NCBI GenBank assembly: GCA_015272195.1
Contig: JACYMC010000048.1
Location: forward strand, 1 to 43,963
Length of the DNA: 43,963 bases
Reading direction: 5' to 3'
Source: Candidatus Sericytochromatia bacterium
GTDB taxonomy: Bacteria > Cyanobacteriota > Sericytochromatia > UBA7694
The position numbers and the translations under genes were made by a program. The notes below the pieces were generated by a model. The model had not been told where the DNA came from, did not search any database, and saw nothing but the letters and a program-made list of their open reading frames with translations. Positions 35,073 through 43,963 of the stretch are shown in pieces (position 1 is the stretch's first letter; each line of letters begins with the position of its first letter).

Positions 35073-35953
35073 TGCCTGAGCCGGTGGTGGGTCGACTGGC
35101 CCCCAGCCCCACAGGTTGTATGCATCTGGGCAATGCCCGCACGGCTCTGCTGGCCTGGCTTTTATGCCGGGCCAGCAGGGGGCGTCTGATTCTGCGCCTG
35201 GAAGATCTCGATACCCAGCGTGTGCGCGACTTTGCTTATGATGCGATTCGTCGGGATCTGGTCTGGCTGGGTCTGGACTGGGATGCAGAATATCTGCAGT
35301 CAGACCGGCTTGAAATTTATACTGCTTATCTCTCTCAGCTCGACACCTATCCCTGTTATTGCACGCGCAAAGAGATTCAGGCTGTCGCTTCAGCGCCGCA
35401 TGGCCAGGAGCTGGTTTATCCGGGAACCTGTCGCTTACACCCGCCACGTTCAGAACGCGCGCCTGCCTGGCGCTGGCGTGTTCCCGCGCAGACACTCCAG
35501 GTGCAGGATCTCCGTCTGGGCCAGCTGGTCCAGCATCTGCCTTCAGACGTGGGCGATTTTGTTTTACAGCGCAATGACGGCTGTTTTGCCTATCATTTTG
35601 CGGTGGTGGTGGATGACGGCCTGATGGGGGTTAATCAGGTGGTGCGTGGCGAAGATCTCTGGTCTGCAACGCCCCGTCAGGTGGCCCTGCAGCAGGCGCT
35701 GGGTTTTCAGCGCCCTATGTATTGTCATGTGCCCCTGATGCGTGATTTTCGCGGGCAGCGCCTCGCCAAGCGTGAGGGTGCCCCACCGCTGGCTGCGCTG
35801 CGCGAAGCGGGCGAAAAACCTGGGCGGGTACTGGCGGAGCTGGCCTGCAGCCTGGGTTGGACAGTACCAGCAGAAATCAGTGCCCAGGAGCTGCTGACAC
35901 ATTACGGTATGCGTCTGCCGGCTGCTTTGTCTAGGACAGCACCGTCAATTTGA
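35072..35953 (+). CDS. gluQ: Glutamyl-Q tRNA(Asp) synthetase
   Basis: This 293-residue GluRS paralogue lacks the anticodon-binding half and attaches glutamate to queuosine at position 34 of tRNA(Asp). It begins with [24 protein letters not shown] (a HIGH-like motif), has [17 protein letters not shown] with YPGTCR (zinc ligands) and the KMSKS-like [41 protein letters not shown] is family-typical. The ATG overlaps the giant lipoprotein stop as TGATG. Its presence suggests that the cell makes or imports queuosine. Its 3' end overlaps the RlpA-like gene by 23 bases. Confidence 0.95.
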   Translation: MPEPVVGRLAPSPTGCMHLGNARTALLAWLLCRASRGRLILRLEDLDTQRVRDFAYDAIRRDLVWLGLDWDAEYLQSDRLEIYTAYLSQLDTYPCYCTRKEIQAVASAPHGQELVYPGTCRLHPPRSERAPAWRWRVPAQTLQVQDLRLGQLVQHLPSDVGDFVLQRNDGCFAYHFAVVVDDGLMGVNQVVRGEDLWSATPRQVALQQALGFQRPMYCHVPLMRDFRGQRLAKREGAPPLAALREAGEKPGRVLAELACSLGWTVPAEISAQELLTHYGMRLPAALSRTAPSI

Positions 35954-36677
35954 CCCGCAGCACGCCCTGGCCCAGGTAGCCAATTTCTTTAAAGGCAGCG
36001 GGTGAGAGGTCGATCACACGCTGGGGTTTAAAAGGCCCCCGATCGTTGATTTTGACCACCACACTCTTTTGGGTGTCCAGATTGGTCACCAGTACACGCG
36101 TGCCAAAGGGCAGATGTTTGTGGGCTGCTGTCAGGCGGTGAACGTTATAACGCTCGCCATTGGCGGTCAGGCGACCGTGAAAGAAGCCGCCATACCAGGA
36201 GGCGTAACCGGTCTGATGCGCCGGGGCTTCTTTGAGATTTGCAAATTGCTGCAGCCGTTCAGCCCCAAGCTCGGTGCGCAGCTGGTTGGTGAGGGCCACC
36301 AGCGTGCTCAGCTCAGACTGTTTGAAGTACTGCTTCCATGCGGGATTCAGGCGTAAGAGCACCTGATTGCCGTAATGAATTTCATAGTGGTTTTTTTTCA
36401 CCACGGGTTGCAGCTGATGGGCCTGAAAGCTTTTTTGTTGGGCAATGGTATTGAGTTGACGGGCCAGCTTGAGCATATCCTGCTGTAAAAAGGGCGTCAT
36501 CTGTGTGGGAATGTTCTGAAAGCGCAGCGCCTGCTTGCCATTGAAGGTCAGGATGCTGCTGTTGGGTGGCGTTAGATAACCAAATACCGGGGGTGCTGCA
36601 GGCTGCTGTGCCAGGGCAGCGGAGGGCAGAACCAGGCCCGCAAGCAGTAAAATAAGCAGACTGGAACGGTAAAGCAT
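35931..36677 (-). CDS. rlpA: RlpA-like septal-ring/peptidoglycan-binding protein (DPBB domain)
   Basis: The 248-residue exported protein starts with a signal peptide ([19 protein letters not shown]) and ends with a double-psi beta-barrel: [75 protein letters not shown]. This is the RlpA signature; some RlpA proteins are lytic transglycosylases, others structural. The signal lacks a lipobox Cys and no SPOR domain follows, so its localisation may differ from the model RlpA. AGGAG precedes ATG 36677. An about 120-residue middle region is uncharacterised. Confidence 0.85.
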   Translation of the reverse strand: MLYRSSLLILLLAGLVLPSAALAQQPAAPPVFGYLTPPNSSILTFNGKQALRFQNIPTQMTPFLQQDMLKLARQLNTIAQQKSFQAHQLQPVVKKNHYEIHYGNQVLLRLNPAWKQYFKQSELSTLVALTNQLRTELGAERLQQFANLKEAPAHQTGYASWYGGFFHGRLTANGERYNVHRLTAAHKHLPFGTRVLVTNLDTQKSVVVKINDRGPFKPQRVIDLSPAAFKEIGYLGQGVLRVKLTVLS

Positions 36678-36730
36678 GTGCTTGGTTCTCCTATATTAAT
36701 TTTAGGTTATATATATACAAATGTTTGACT

Positions 36731-36760
36731 ATAATAGATTAAAAATCAAAGCAATGACAA
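36731..36760 (-). promoter_or_regulatory. Promoter of the RlpA-like gene
   Basis: On the minus strand TTGTCA and TATTAT are spaced by 18 bases, about 55 bases before ATG 36677, in an A/T-rich segment. Confidence 0.5.
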
Positions 36761-36884
36761 GAGATCGTGATCACGAATGGGATTGGGCTTAAAAAGTAAA
36801 TAAATTTAAAAGCTTGTGAAGGTAAGGCTTTTCACCCCCTCTAAGTCCGTGTGTTCAGATGCTGAAAAATCCGCAAACAAATCA

Positions 36885-36911
36885 TTGGCACTCTGATTTG
36901 GGAAGTGCTAA
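36885..36911 (+). promoter_or_regulatory. CIRCE operator upstream of hrcA, overlapping the promoter
   Basis: TTGGCACTC-N9-AAGTGCTAA matches the CIRCE consensus TTAGCACTC-N9-GAGTGCTAA with one mismatch in each arm. TTGGCA (36885-36890) and TAAAAT (36909-36914), 18 bases apart, can serve as -35 and -10, so HrcA bound here would block RNA polymerase directly. The element lies 37 bases before the hrcA ATG. Confidence 0.93.
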
Positions 36912-36947
36912 AATACATCCAGGTTAAAATAATGTGGAAACCCTAAG

Positions 36948-38006
36948 ATGCGACTAGAATATCGTTTGTCAGAACGTAAAAAAGCCATTCTCAATGCCGT
37001 TATCCGGGATTACATCACCTATGGCGAGCCCCTGGGTTCCCGGACCATTGTTCAGCGCCATGGCTTTACCCTCAGCCCGGCCACGATTCGCAATGAAATG
37101 GCAGAGCTGGAAGAAGCGGGTCTGTTGTTACAGCCCCATACATCAGCCGGGCGTGTGCCTTCTGACAAAGGCTATCGTTTCTTTGTGGATCATCTGATGG
37201 GGGCTTATGTGCCTTCGCAGGAAGAGCTGATATTTATCCGGCGACTGGAGCAAACCTCCCGCGCCATTGACGCGATCCTCTCGCAAGCGACCCGTATTCT
37301 GGCCGAAGCCACCCAAAGTGTTGCCCTGGCTGAAACCCCCCGTTTGCGGCGCAACCACTTGCAGGAGCTGCACTTTCAGTATCTGGATCCTTTTTCGCTG
37401 GTGCTGAGTCTGATTTATCGCAATGGTTTGCGGCGCCAGTCGGTTCTGAAGCTGTCGCACAGTATTTATGATGGGGTACTGGACTTGCTGAGCAATTATC
37501 TGAATACCCAGTTGCGCACAACCAACTCTCTGGATGAGCTGTTTCATCGTACGGTCACCCTGCCGCTGGAGCAGGAGGTGCAAAAATACCGGGCCATTGT
37601 GATGGAAATGGTTTCTGAAATCTATGCCCAGGCCCAGCGCGATGAAAGGGTATATCTGACGGGCACATCATACCTCCTGCGGGAGCCAGAGTTTCAGAGT
37701 ATGGAGCAGGCTTACCCCATTCTGAGCTTTCTGGACCAGGAGCATTTTGTGCGTCAACTTTTTCACAGTGCCAGTCACGGAGTCCAAATTGAAGGAACAC
37801 ATCATGTATACTGCTTAATCGGTTACGAAAACACCCATGAGGAACTGCAGCATTGCAGCCTTGTTGCTACACCCTATTTTATTGAAGACAAGGCCAGCGG
37901 TATGATAGGCGTTCTTGGGCCGACACGTATGGATTACTCCAAAGTGACGGCAATTTTACAGACCGTCGCAAGCAATATCAGTCTCACCATGAGTAAACTC
38001 TTTTAA
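36948..38006 (+). CDS. hrcA: Heat-inducible transcription repressor HrcA
   Basis: The 352-residue repressor has the N-terminal winged helix (RLSERKKAILNAVIRDYITYGEPLGSRTIVQRHG, LSPATIRNEMAELEEAGLLLQPHTSAGRVPSDKGYRFFVD) and the typical C-terminal end (IGVLGPTRMDYSKVTAILQTVASNISLTMSKLF). It binds CIRCE and is kept active by chaperones, giving feedback control of the operon. The start ATG 36948 lies 37 bases after CIRCE. It leads the four-gene chaperone operon. Confidence 0.98.
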   Translation: MRLEYRLSERKKAILNAVIRDYITYGEPLGSRTIVQRHGFTLSPATIRNEMAELEEAGLLLQPHTSAGRVPSDKGYRFFVDHLMGAYVPSQEELIFIRRLEQTSRAIDAILSQATRILAEATQSVALAETPRLRRNHLQELHFQYLDPFSLVLSLIYRNGLRRQSVLKLSHSIYDGVLDLLSNYLNTQLRTTNSLDELFHRTVTLPLEQEVQKYRAIVMEMVSEIYAQAQRDERVYLTGTSYLLREPEFQSMEQAYPILSFLDQEHFVRQLFHSASHGVQIEGTHHVYCLIGYENTHEELQHCSLVATPYFIEDKASGMIGVLGPTRMDYSKVTAILQTVASNISLTMSKLF

Positions 38007-38024
38007 ACGTTATCTGGAGGCCCT

Positions 38025-38615
38025 ATGTCGCACGCTGAAGAATTGGAGTTGGAGTTAGAGATGGAAGAACAGGATACTGTCTTATTTGATGAAGAAAACG
38101 TGCCTGCCGAACCCTTCGCTGAGCAGGCAGAAGTTGCTGAAGAAACAGTCGCTCCCGCTGTAGGCGCGGACTCAGAGGAAATGGCGCTTTTGCGCACCCG
38201 CAACGATCAGTTGATGCGCATTGCGGCTGACTTTGAGAACTACAAACGCCGCCATGAGCGGGAAAAAGAAGACTGGGCAAAGTATGCAGGCCAGCAGGTG
38301 ATTGCCACCCTGCTCCCGGTCATTGACAATTTTGAGCGTGCCCTGCAAACTGAACCCAAAGCAGAAGAGTTTGAGAACTTCGTCGAAGGTGTGCGGATGA
38401 TTCACCGCCAGCTGGTGGAGGTGCTGGGCAAGGCAGGGGTGGAGGTCATCCAGGCTGTGGGTGAACCCTTTAACCCTGAGTTCCATGAGGCCATCATGTC
38501 TGAGGCCAGCGACGAAGTTCCAGATGAAACCGTTCTGGCCGAGTTCCAGAAGGGTTATGTGATGAACGGGCGCTTGCTGCGTCCCTCGATTGTCAAAGTT
38601 TCAAAAGAAGCCTAA
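38025..38615 (+). CDS. grpE: Nucleotide exchange factor GrpE
   Basis: The 196-residue cofactor releases ADP from DnaK. An acidic N-terminal region ([19 protein letters not shown]) precedes the long helix ([52 protein letters not shown]) and the C-terminal beta domain ([44 protein letters not shown]). SD GGAGG is 5-10 bases upstream. It lies between hrcA and dnaK in the usual order. Confidence 0.98.
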   Translation: MSHAEELELELEMEEQDTVLFDEENVPAEPFAEQAEVAEETVAPAVGADSEEMALLRTRNDQLMRIAADFENYKRRHEREKEDWAKYAGQQVIATLLPVIDNFERALQTEPKAEEFENFVEGVRMIHRQLVEVLGKAGVEVIQAVGEPFNPEFHEAIMSEASDEVPDETVLAEFQKGYVMNGRLLRPSIVKVSKEA

Positions 38616-38652
38616 TTTTAAGAAAGACCGTTCCAAATCTAGGAGGAAGATC

Positions 38653-40545
38653 ATGAGCAAAGTTATCGGAATTGACCTCGGTACCACCAACTCCGTGGCA
38701 TCTGTACTGGAAGGTGGGAAGCCTGTTGTTATCCCCAACGCTGAAGGCAGTCGTCTGACCCCTTCAGTGGTAGCCTTCACCAAATCCGGTGAGCGCCTGG
38801 TAGGCCAGATTGCCAAGCGCCAGGCCATTACCAACCCTGAAAACACGATTTATTCCATCAAGCGCTTTATTGGCCGTCGCTGGGAAGACACCGAGCAGGA
38901 GCGTAACCGCTACCCCTACAAAGCCCAGCGCAGCAAAGACAATATGGTGGACGTCGAAGTCATGGGCAAGACCTACACCACCCAGGAAATCTCGGCCATG
39001 ATTCTGGGCAAGCTGAAGCAGGATGCTGAGGCCTATCTGGGCGAAAAGGTGACCAAAGCCGTTATTACGGTTCCGGCCTACTTTAACGATGCCCAGCGTC
39101 AGGCCACCAAAGATGCTGGCACCATTGCCGGCCTTGAAGTGCTGCGTATTATCAACGAGCCCACCGCCAGCTCGCTGGCTTATGGTATGGATAAGTCTGA
39201 TGAGCACACCATTCTGGTCTTTGACCTTGGCGGTGGTACGTTTGACGTCTCGATCCTTGAGCTGGGTGACGGCGTCTTTGAAGTGAAAGCCACCAGCGGT
39301 AACAATCACCTCGGCGGCGATGACTTTGATGAGCGCATCATTGACTGGCTGATTGATGAATTCAAAAAAGACCAGGGCGTGGACCTCTCCAAAGATAAAA
39401 TGGCCCTGCAGCGTCTGAAAGAAGCGGCAGAAAAAGCCAAAATTGAACTCTCTACCGTGCTGCAGTCTGAAATCAACCTACCCTTTATTACGGCGGATCA
39501 GACCGGTCCCAAACACCTGAACGTCAACCTGACCCGTGCCAAGTTTGAAGAAATGACGGCAGATCTGGTTGAAAGCACCATCAGCCCCATGCGGCAGGCG
39601 ATTGCCGATGCGGGTATGGACGTCAGTGATATTCACAAGGTGATTCTGGTGGGTGGTTCTACCCGTATTCCTGCGGTACAGGCAGCCATTAAAAAGTTCC
39701 TCAACAAAGAACCCGATAAAGGCGTCAACCCGGATGAAGCCGTGGCCATGGGTGCGGCGATTCAGGCCGGCGTTCTCGGTGGCGAAGTCAAAGACGTGCT
39801 GCTGCTGGACGTCACCCCCCTGAGCCTGGGGATTGAAACCCTTGGCGGTGTGTTTACCCGCATTATTGAGCGCAACACCACCGTACCCACCAGCAAGAGC
39901 CAGGTCTTTTCGACTGCTGCTGACGGGCAGACCAGCGTTGAAATTCACGTGCTGCAGGGTGAGCGCGAAATGGCCGCCGACAACAAAACCCTGGGCCGCT
40001 TTAACCTGGAGAACATTCCACCCGCACCGCGTGGGATTCCTCAGATCGAAGTGACCTTTGATATCGACGCCAACGGCATTGTGAACGTCAAGGCCAAAGA
40101 CAAAGGCACGGGCTCTGAGCAGAAAATCTCGATTACCAATGCCGGCGGTCTCAACACTGATGAGATCGAACGTATGAAGCGTGAAGCCGAGCAGTTTGCG
40201 GCTGAAGATAAAAAGCGGCTCGAAAAAGTCGAAGTGCGCAACCAGGCGGATACCCTGATCTATTCCACCGAGAAGAGCCTGCGTGAGCTTGAAGGCAAAC
40301 TGCCTTCGGATGAAAAAGCGCGGGTAGATGAGGCCATTACCGCACTGAAAGGTGTGCTTGACAGTGATGATCTCGAAAATATCAAAACCAAGATCAACAC
40401 GCTGAAAGACACCATGTATGCCGCAACATCCAAAATGTACAAGGATGACAGCGGTGCCGCAGGTGCAAGCGGCGGTGGCAGCGAAAGCGCCTCTTCGTCT
40501 GAAGACGACAACATTGTCGACGCTGACTACGAAGAAGTGAAGTAA
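38653..40545 (+). CDS. dnaK: Chaperone DnaK (Hsp70)
   Basis: The 630-residue chaperone starts [22 protein letters not shown]. It carries the ATPase signatures ([58 protein letters not shown]), the substrate-binding domain, and ends in the acidic [14 protein letters not shown] typical of bacterial DnaK. I use ATG 38653 with a perfect AGGAGG before it. The track start at 38590 lies inside grpE. The cysteine-free N-terminal part and the [12 protein letters not shown] segment look like cyanobacterial DnaKs. Confidence 0.98.
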   Translation: MSKVIGIDLGTTNSVASVLEGGKPVVIPNAEGSRLTPSVVAFTKSGERLVGQIAKRQAITNPENTIYSIKRFIGRRWEDTEQERNRYPYKAQRSKDNMVDVEVMGKTYTTQEISAMILGKLKQDAEAYLGEKVTKAVITVPAYFNDAQRQATKDAGTIAGLEVLRIINEPTASSLAYGMDKSDEHTILVFDLGGGTFDVSILELGDGVFEVKATSGNNHLGGDDFDERIIDWLIDEFKKDQGVDLSKDKMALQRLKEAAEKAKIELSTVLQSEINLPFITADQTGPKHLNVNLTRAKFEEMTADLVESTISPMRQAIADAGMDVSDIHKVILVGGSTRIPAVQAAIKKFLNKEPDKGVNPDEAVAMGAAIQAGVLGGEVKDVLLLDVTPLSLGIETLGGVFTRIIERNTTVPTSKSQVFSTAADGQTSVEIHVLQGEREMAADNKTLGRFNLENIPPAPRGIPQIEVTFDIDANGIVNVKAKDKGTGSEQKISITNAGGLNTDEIERMKREAEQFAAEDKKRLEKVEVRNQADTLIYSTEKSLRELEGKLPSDEKARVDEAITALKGVLDSDDLENIKTKINTLKDTMYAATSKMYKDDSGAAGASGGGSESASSSEDDNIVDADYEEVK

Positions 40546-40560
40546 TCAACGAGGTTTAAC

Positions 40561-41820
40561 GTGTCGAAACGAGACTACTACGAAGTCCTGGGCTTAGAGC
40601 GGGGTGCTTCTGACAGTGAGATCAAGCGCGCCTATCGCAACCTGGCCCGCAAGTATCACCCTGATATCAACTCAGCACCGGATGCCGAGGCCACTTTTAA
40701 AGAAGTGTCTGAAGCCTACGATGTGCTGAGTGATCCCCAGCGCCGTGCAGGCTATGACCGTTTTGGTCATGCCGGCATGGGAGGCCAGGGCTTTGGCGGT
40801 GGTGGCGGTTTCGATGGTTTTGGCTTTGGCGGCGGTGGCCTGGGCGATATCTTCGAAGCTTTCTTCGGAGGGGCCCGGGACCCGTTCCAGGGCCAGCGTG
40901 CAGGCGGACGCAGCCGCGCCGAGCGCGGGGCCGACCTGCGCATGGATCTTAAAATCAGTTTTCGTGACGCCATTTTTGGGGCCGATCGCGAAGTCGAGCT
41001 GCAGCATCTGGCTGTCTGCGAAAGCTGCAACGGCGAAGGTAAAGAAGCCGGTACAGAAATGGTCAGTTGTCCGACCTGCCGTGGCAGCGGTCAGATCCAG
41101 CAACACCAGCGCACGGCTTTTGGTACCTTCACCCATGTCACCACCTGCCCCAAGTGTAACGGCCAGGGTCGCTACCCCGAAAAACCCTGTCAGACCTGCA
41201 AAGGTCAGGGCCGGGTCAACAAAAAGAAAACCCTTAAAGTGCCCATTCCTCCGGGTGCAGATACAGGTGTGCGCCTCTGTCTGAACGGGCAGGGCGATGC
41301 CGGTGGCCGGGGTGGGCCACCTGGCGATTTATACCTCGTGCTGCATGTCGAGCCGGATCCTGAAGGCATCTTTGAACGCCGGGATCACGATATCTATACC
41401 GAAGTATCGATTGGTTATGCCCAGGCTGCTCTGGGAGATAAGATTGACGTGCCCACCCTTGAAGGCAGCACCCGCTTTGAGATCCCTGCAGGCACCCAGC
41501 CTGGTACGGTCTTTAAACTCAAAAATAAGGGCGTGCCTTACCTCAACGCGGCGGCCACCCGGGGGGATCTCTACTTTAAGATCAACGTGGCCGTGCCCAC
41601 CGATGTGAACCAGGAGCAGCGTCAGCTTTTGCAGAGCCTGTATGAGCTGGAGCGCGGCGATGGCAGTTCTCAGACAGCCAGCCAGGGTTTTTCATTCACT
41701 GAAGGGGGTGGCCTGGCCGAAGAAGCGACCACGGCCAGCAGCGCCAGCAAGAAAAAAGGCGGTTTCTTTGATATTCTCAAAGAAACCTGGAAGTCACATC
41801 ATCACGGCAAAGATAAGTAA
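40561..41820 (+). CDS. dnaJ: Chaperone DnaJ (Hsp40)
   Basis: The 419-residue co-chaperone starts at GTG with GAGGT before it. It has a J domain (DYYEVLGLERGASDSEIKRAYRNLARKYHPDIN, HPD intact), a Gly/Phe-rich region, four CxxCxGxG zinc repeats (CESCNGEG, CPTCRGSG, CPKCNGQG, CQTCKGQG) and C-terminal substrate-binding domains. The last 60 or so residues carry a Ser/Ala/Gly-rich extension ending KKGGFFDILKETWKSHHHGKDK. It stimulates DnaK ATPase. It closes the operon; no strong intrinsic terminator is seen right after it. Confidence 0.97.
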   Translation: MSKRDYYEVLGLERGASDSEIKRAYRNLARKYHPDINSAPDAEATFKEVSEAYDVLSDPQRRAGYDRFGHAGMGGQGFGGGGGFDGFGFGGGGLGDIFEAFFGGARDPFQGQRAGGRSRAERGADLRMDLKISFRDAIFGADREVELQHLAVCESCNGEGKEAGTEMVSCPTCRGSGQIQQHQRTAFGTFTHVTTCPKCNGQGRYPEKPCQTCKGQGRVNKKKTLKVPIPPGADTGVRLCLNGQGDAGGRGGPPGDLYLVLHVEPDPEGIFERRDHDIYTEVSIGYAQAALGDKIDVPTLEGSTRFEIPAGTQPGTVFKLKNKGVPYLNAAATRGDLYFKINVAVPTDVNQEQRQLLQSLYELERGDGSSQTASQGFSFTEGGGLAEEATTASSASKKKGGFFDILKETWKSHHHGKDK

Positions 41821-41823
41821 GGC

Positions 41824-42557
41824 TCAGGGGCTGTGACACAGCCTGGGCTGACACTGTTTGGCCTCCAGATAGAGCTCCTGCTGACAGATAAAGCGTCGCA
41901 CGCCAGCGGGCAGCTGCTTGAAGCCATCTCTACAGTTTTCTGGCTGACTGAGTGTTTTGCGGAGCGCTGAAGAACTGATGGCTGGCAGATCGCCCGTCAG
42001 TCAGATGACTTGTCCGTGCTATGTCAGCTGCTCGGTCTGCGTGGTGCTGACGGTCTGATAACCGGGTCTGTCAATCACCACAACATGACGGCTGTCTCCT
42101 GCTTTGGGGAGCTTTTGATAGGCCACAAGTTTATTAAATGAATCCGTGCCCATCAATTGAAAGTAACGGGTGTTTTCAGCATGTTGTGAGGCGATCCAGT
42201 GCAGTAAGCTGCCCATGGGATCCTGTGCATCTGCCTGCCAGATGTTCTGCAGGGTTCTGGCGGGAGGCAAAGCAATAAAGGGCAGATCTTTTTGCCAGGC
42301 ACTGACCATGTTGTAGCGCAGGGCAAATGGCGTTGCTTCCGGCTTATGCCCCGGACGGTAATTGGGCAGAAGATAAATCTGCTTCAGCCGGAGCTGGCCA
42401 TAAGCCAGCTCTAGCAGGGCCTGGTGGCCCAGATGCGGGGGATCAAAAGTACCCAAATGCCGATGCGCTCTGCTGCAGTGGCCTGCAGCGGCCAGATCAG
42501 CAGCAGCCAGAGGCTGCAGCTTAAGAGATAAGCCGCGATGTTTTGAAGGACTGTCAT
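41824..42557 (-). pseudogene. NadD-like nucleotidyltransferase with signal peptide, broken
   Basis: Read on the minus strand, ATG 42557 overlaps the thiolase stop (TGATG) and encodes [35 protein letters not shown], a signal-peptide-like start running into the NadD P-loop region. One base appears to be missing near 42452-42457. In the next frame, GTFDPPHLGHQALLELAYG resumes the family motif (HxGH), with IYLLPNYRPGHKPEATPF and MGTDSFNKLVAYQK. The frame then meets TAG (42021-42019) and TGA (42003-42001) but continues as LTGDLPAISSSALRKTLS and LPAGVRRFICQQELYLEA, the usual NadD C-terminus, to a stop at 41826-41824. One frameshift and two stops indicate decay. The track ORF 42019-42600 covers only the middle part and has a false N-terminus. 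Confidence 0.75.
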
Positions 42558-43795
42558 CAGCAGCGTTCAATAATGGTGGCAATGGCCTGACCGCCACCAA
42601 TACACAGCGTGATCAGGGCTGTACGCAGGTTCTTTTGTTCAAGGGCGTCCAGGGCTGTGCTCAGCAGTATGGCACCAGTGGCCCCGAGGGGGTGACCCAG
42701 GGCAATGGCGCCGCCGTAGACATTGACGCGCGCAGGGTCCAGATCCAGGGCCTGAATGGTTTGCAGGGGCACCACCGCAAAGGCTTCGTTGATTTCCCAG
42801 AGGTCAATATCTCCGACCTGCAGTTGTGCTTGTTTTAAAGCTTTGCGGGCTGCTTCAGCCGGCCCGGTCAGCATGATCAGCGGTTCAGAGCCGTGGGTGG
42901 CCATGGCCCGGATGCGGGCCCGCGGCTTCAGCTGATGTTGCTGCACGTAGTCTGCTGATGCCAGCAGCACGGCGGCGGCTCCGTCGACAATACCGCTGGC
43001 ATTGCCAGCTGTGTGCAGGTGCTGAATCTGACCGGCTTCCGGGTAACGTGCCAGAGCGATCTGGTCAAGGGTTTCGCCATGTGGGCCCACCGGGGTGGCA
43101 CCCATATCGGCAAAGGCGGGCTTGAGTGTGCTCAGGCCTTCGAGGTTTGTTTCCGGGCGCAGGTAGCTTTCATTATCCAGCAAAACGGCCCCGCTTTTGG
43201 GATTCTTGACCACAAACAGACTGCGCTGCAGCGCCCCTTTTTCAAGGGCGGTTGCGGCCTTTTGCTGAGAGCCCAGGGCAAAACGATCCAAATCTTCGCG
43301 GGTAAAACCATAGAGTGAGGCAATCAGATCGGCTGAAATACCCTGGGGCACCTGGGGCGTATGCTGACGCAGGGCCAGGTGATGCCCATCAATGCCCCCC
43401 CCGTCGGAGCCCAGCGGACAGCGGCTCATGCTTTCGACCCCGCCGCCGATCACCAGATCCTGATAACCCGATAACACGGCCATGGCGGCAAAATTGACTG
43501 CCTGCAGGCCTGAACCACAAAAACGGTTCAGGGTCACACCCGTGACCTGCTGGGGCCAGCCTGCGCTCAACACCGCGTTGCGGGCCAGATTGGCCCCCTG
43601 TTCACCGGCCTGGGAGACACAGCCCAGGATCACGTCATCCACGCTTTCGGCGGGCTGCCCGGATTTGTGTACCAGATGGTTCAGGGTCTGGCCCATCAGG
43701 GCCTGGGGATGCAGGCCTGAAAGGGCGCCCTGATCTTTTTTGCCGCGGGCGCGCGGGCTGCGCACGGCCTCCAGAATATATGCATTGCGTTGCAT
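42557..43795 (-). CDS. Acetyl-CoA acyltransferase / thiolase
   Basis: The 412-residue thiolase either cleaves 3-ketoacyl-CoA in beta-oxidation or condenses acetyl-CoA. Signatures are the nucleophile Cys93 in [23 protein letters not shown], the [15 protein letters not shown] histidine and CIGGGQA with the second catalytic Cys. The N-terminal [16 protein letters not shown] fits acetyl-CoA C-acyltransferases of the FadA/FadI-like group. No other beta-oxidation genes are in view. AAGGAG precedes ATG 43795. Its stop overlaps the start of the NadD-like pseudogene. Confidence 0.93.
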   Translation of the reverse strand: MQRNAYILEAVRSPRARGKKDQGALSGLHPQALMGQTLNHLVHKSGQPAESVDDVILGCVSQAGEQGANLARNAVLSAGWPQQVTGVTLNRFCGSGLQAVNFAAMAVLSGYQDLVIGGGVESMSRCPLGSDGGGIDGHHLALRQHTPQVPQGISADLIASLYGFTREDLDRFALGSQQKAATALEKGALQRSLFVVKNPKSGAVLLDNESYLRPETNLEGLSTLKPAFADMGATPVGPHGETLDQIALARYPEAGQIQHLHTAGNASGIVDGAAAVLLASADYVQQHQLKPRARIRAMATHGSEPLIMLTGPAEAARKALKQAQLQVGDIDLWEINEAFAVVPLQTIQALDLDPARVNVYGGAIALGHPLGATGAILLSTALDALEQKNLRTALITLCIGGGQAIATIIERC

Positions 43796-43829
43796 GAGCA
43801 GACTCCTTTTTCCTTTTATGATACCAAAG

Positions 43830-43849
43830 CTTCAGCTTGACAGCTGAAG
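43830..43849. promoter_or_regulatory. Inverted repeat upstream of the thiolase gene
   Basis: CTTCAGCT-TGAC-AGCTGAAG is an 8-bp-arm inverted repeat 35 bases before the thiolase start codon. No T-run follows, so a repressor operator fits better than a terminator. The rest of 43796-43963 shows no gene. Confidence 0.4.
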
Positions 43850-43963
43850 AATGCGTGTAGAGCCATTTTCAGTATTGGATAAGCCTGAAAGGGTTGTCCG
43901 CTCTTGTTTTAGGCGCTGAATCCACTTCCGTTTGCATGCCCCCAAAGTTCCCCCGTGCTGCTC

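Noticed and set aside
38764-39309. 181-residue minus-strand ORF opposite dnaK
   Set aside because: It is a well-known type of shadow ORF opposite dnaK ATPase sequence, with no SD or context of its own.
41829-41843. Terminator after dnaJ (GGCTGT-GAC-ACAGCC)
   Set aside because: The stem is short, the loop has only three bases and no T-run follows, so I did not list it.
42001-42021. Recoding (stop-codon readthrough) in the NadD-like gene
   Set aside because: Two different stops plus a frameshift argue for decay. No SECIS-like or pyrrolysine-type context was recognised, and TAG and TGA are used as normal stops in neighbouring genes.

Overview
The window looks like a gene-dense stretch of chromosome from a Gram-negative-type, non-photosynthetic heterotroph. 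Several predicted lipoproteins, a TonB-like protein and an RlpA-like protein point to an outer membrane. Glutathione-dependent formaldehyde oxidation, a CIRCE-controlled hrcA-grpE-dnaK-dnaJ cluster, a solitary rpsD behind a tRNA gene, a UbiE/MenG methyltransferase and a cyanobacterium-like DnaK would fit a non-photosynthetic relative of Cyanobacteria (Sericytochromatia/Melainabacteria/Blackallbacteria-like). This placement is an inference from protein character only; no phylogeny was run.

Layout. 1-660: the right end of an apparent IS200/IS605-type (TnpB) element abuts the 3' remnant of a SulP-type transporter gene (STAS end plus cyclic-nucleotide-binding domain). 900-4240: an RhlE-like DEAD-box helicase convergent with a large TPR protein. 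4380-7913: frmA and fghA overlap as a formaldehyde detoxification pair, followed by a TM0106-type Cas4/RNase H-like nuclease. 7971-11701: a lipoprotein, a 2-hydroxyacid dehydrogenase, two unknown minus-strand proteins and a cupin. 11895-15741: promoter, tRNA-Gly(CCC), rpsD, a small unknown protein behind a strong hairpin, a degenerate receiver/GGDEF-like protein, a secreted matrixin-like protease and a pseudouridine synthase.

15735-18865 (minus): a shortened sodium:solute symporter, udk, a predicted zinc aminopeptidase and an orphan BrxA-like (DUF1819) protein. 19053-22159 (minus): rplU-rpmA-rplS, a TonB-like protein and truA. 22473-23641: an FtsB/DivIC-like protein and trhO. 23638-26631 (minus): an esterase and proB, then a small lipoprotein and a LipM/LplA-type ligase under a separate promoter. 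26730-29440: a GAF/HD-GYP regulator convergent with ubiE/menG. 29602-35953: a lipoprotein, a giant 1647-residue poly-Gly/TIG/Kelch lipoprotein and gluQ, with overlapping or touching ends. 35931-36677: an RlpA-like protein. 36885-41820: CIRCE followed by hrcA-grpE-dnaK-dnaJ. 41824-43795 (minus): a thiolase followed by a NadD-like gene with a predicted signal peptide, broken by one frameshift and two in-frame stops.

Genes are tightly packed. Four convergent pairs overlap at their 3' ends and many co-directional neighbours share stop/start bases. Most content is housekeeping. The least expected items are the interrupted SulP gene, the orphan BrxA-like gene, the decayed exported NadD-like gene, the giant poly-Gly lipoprotein and a TonB-like gene whose annotated start cuts its membrane helix. 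All calls come from reading the sequence; no database search was possible.
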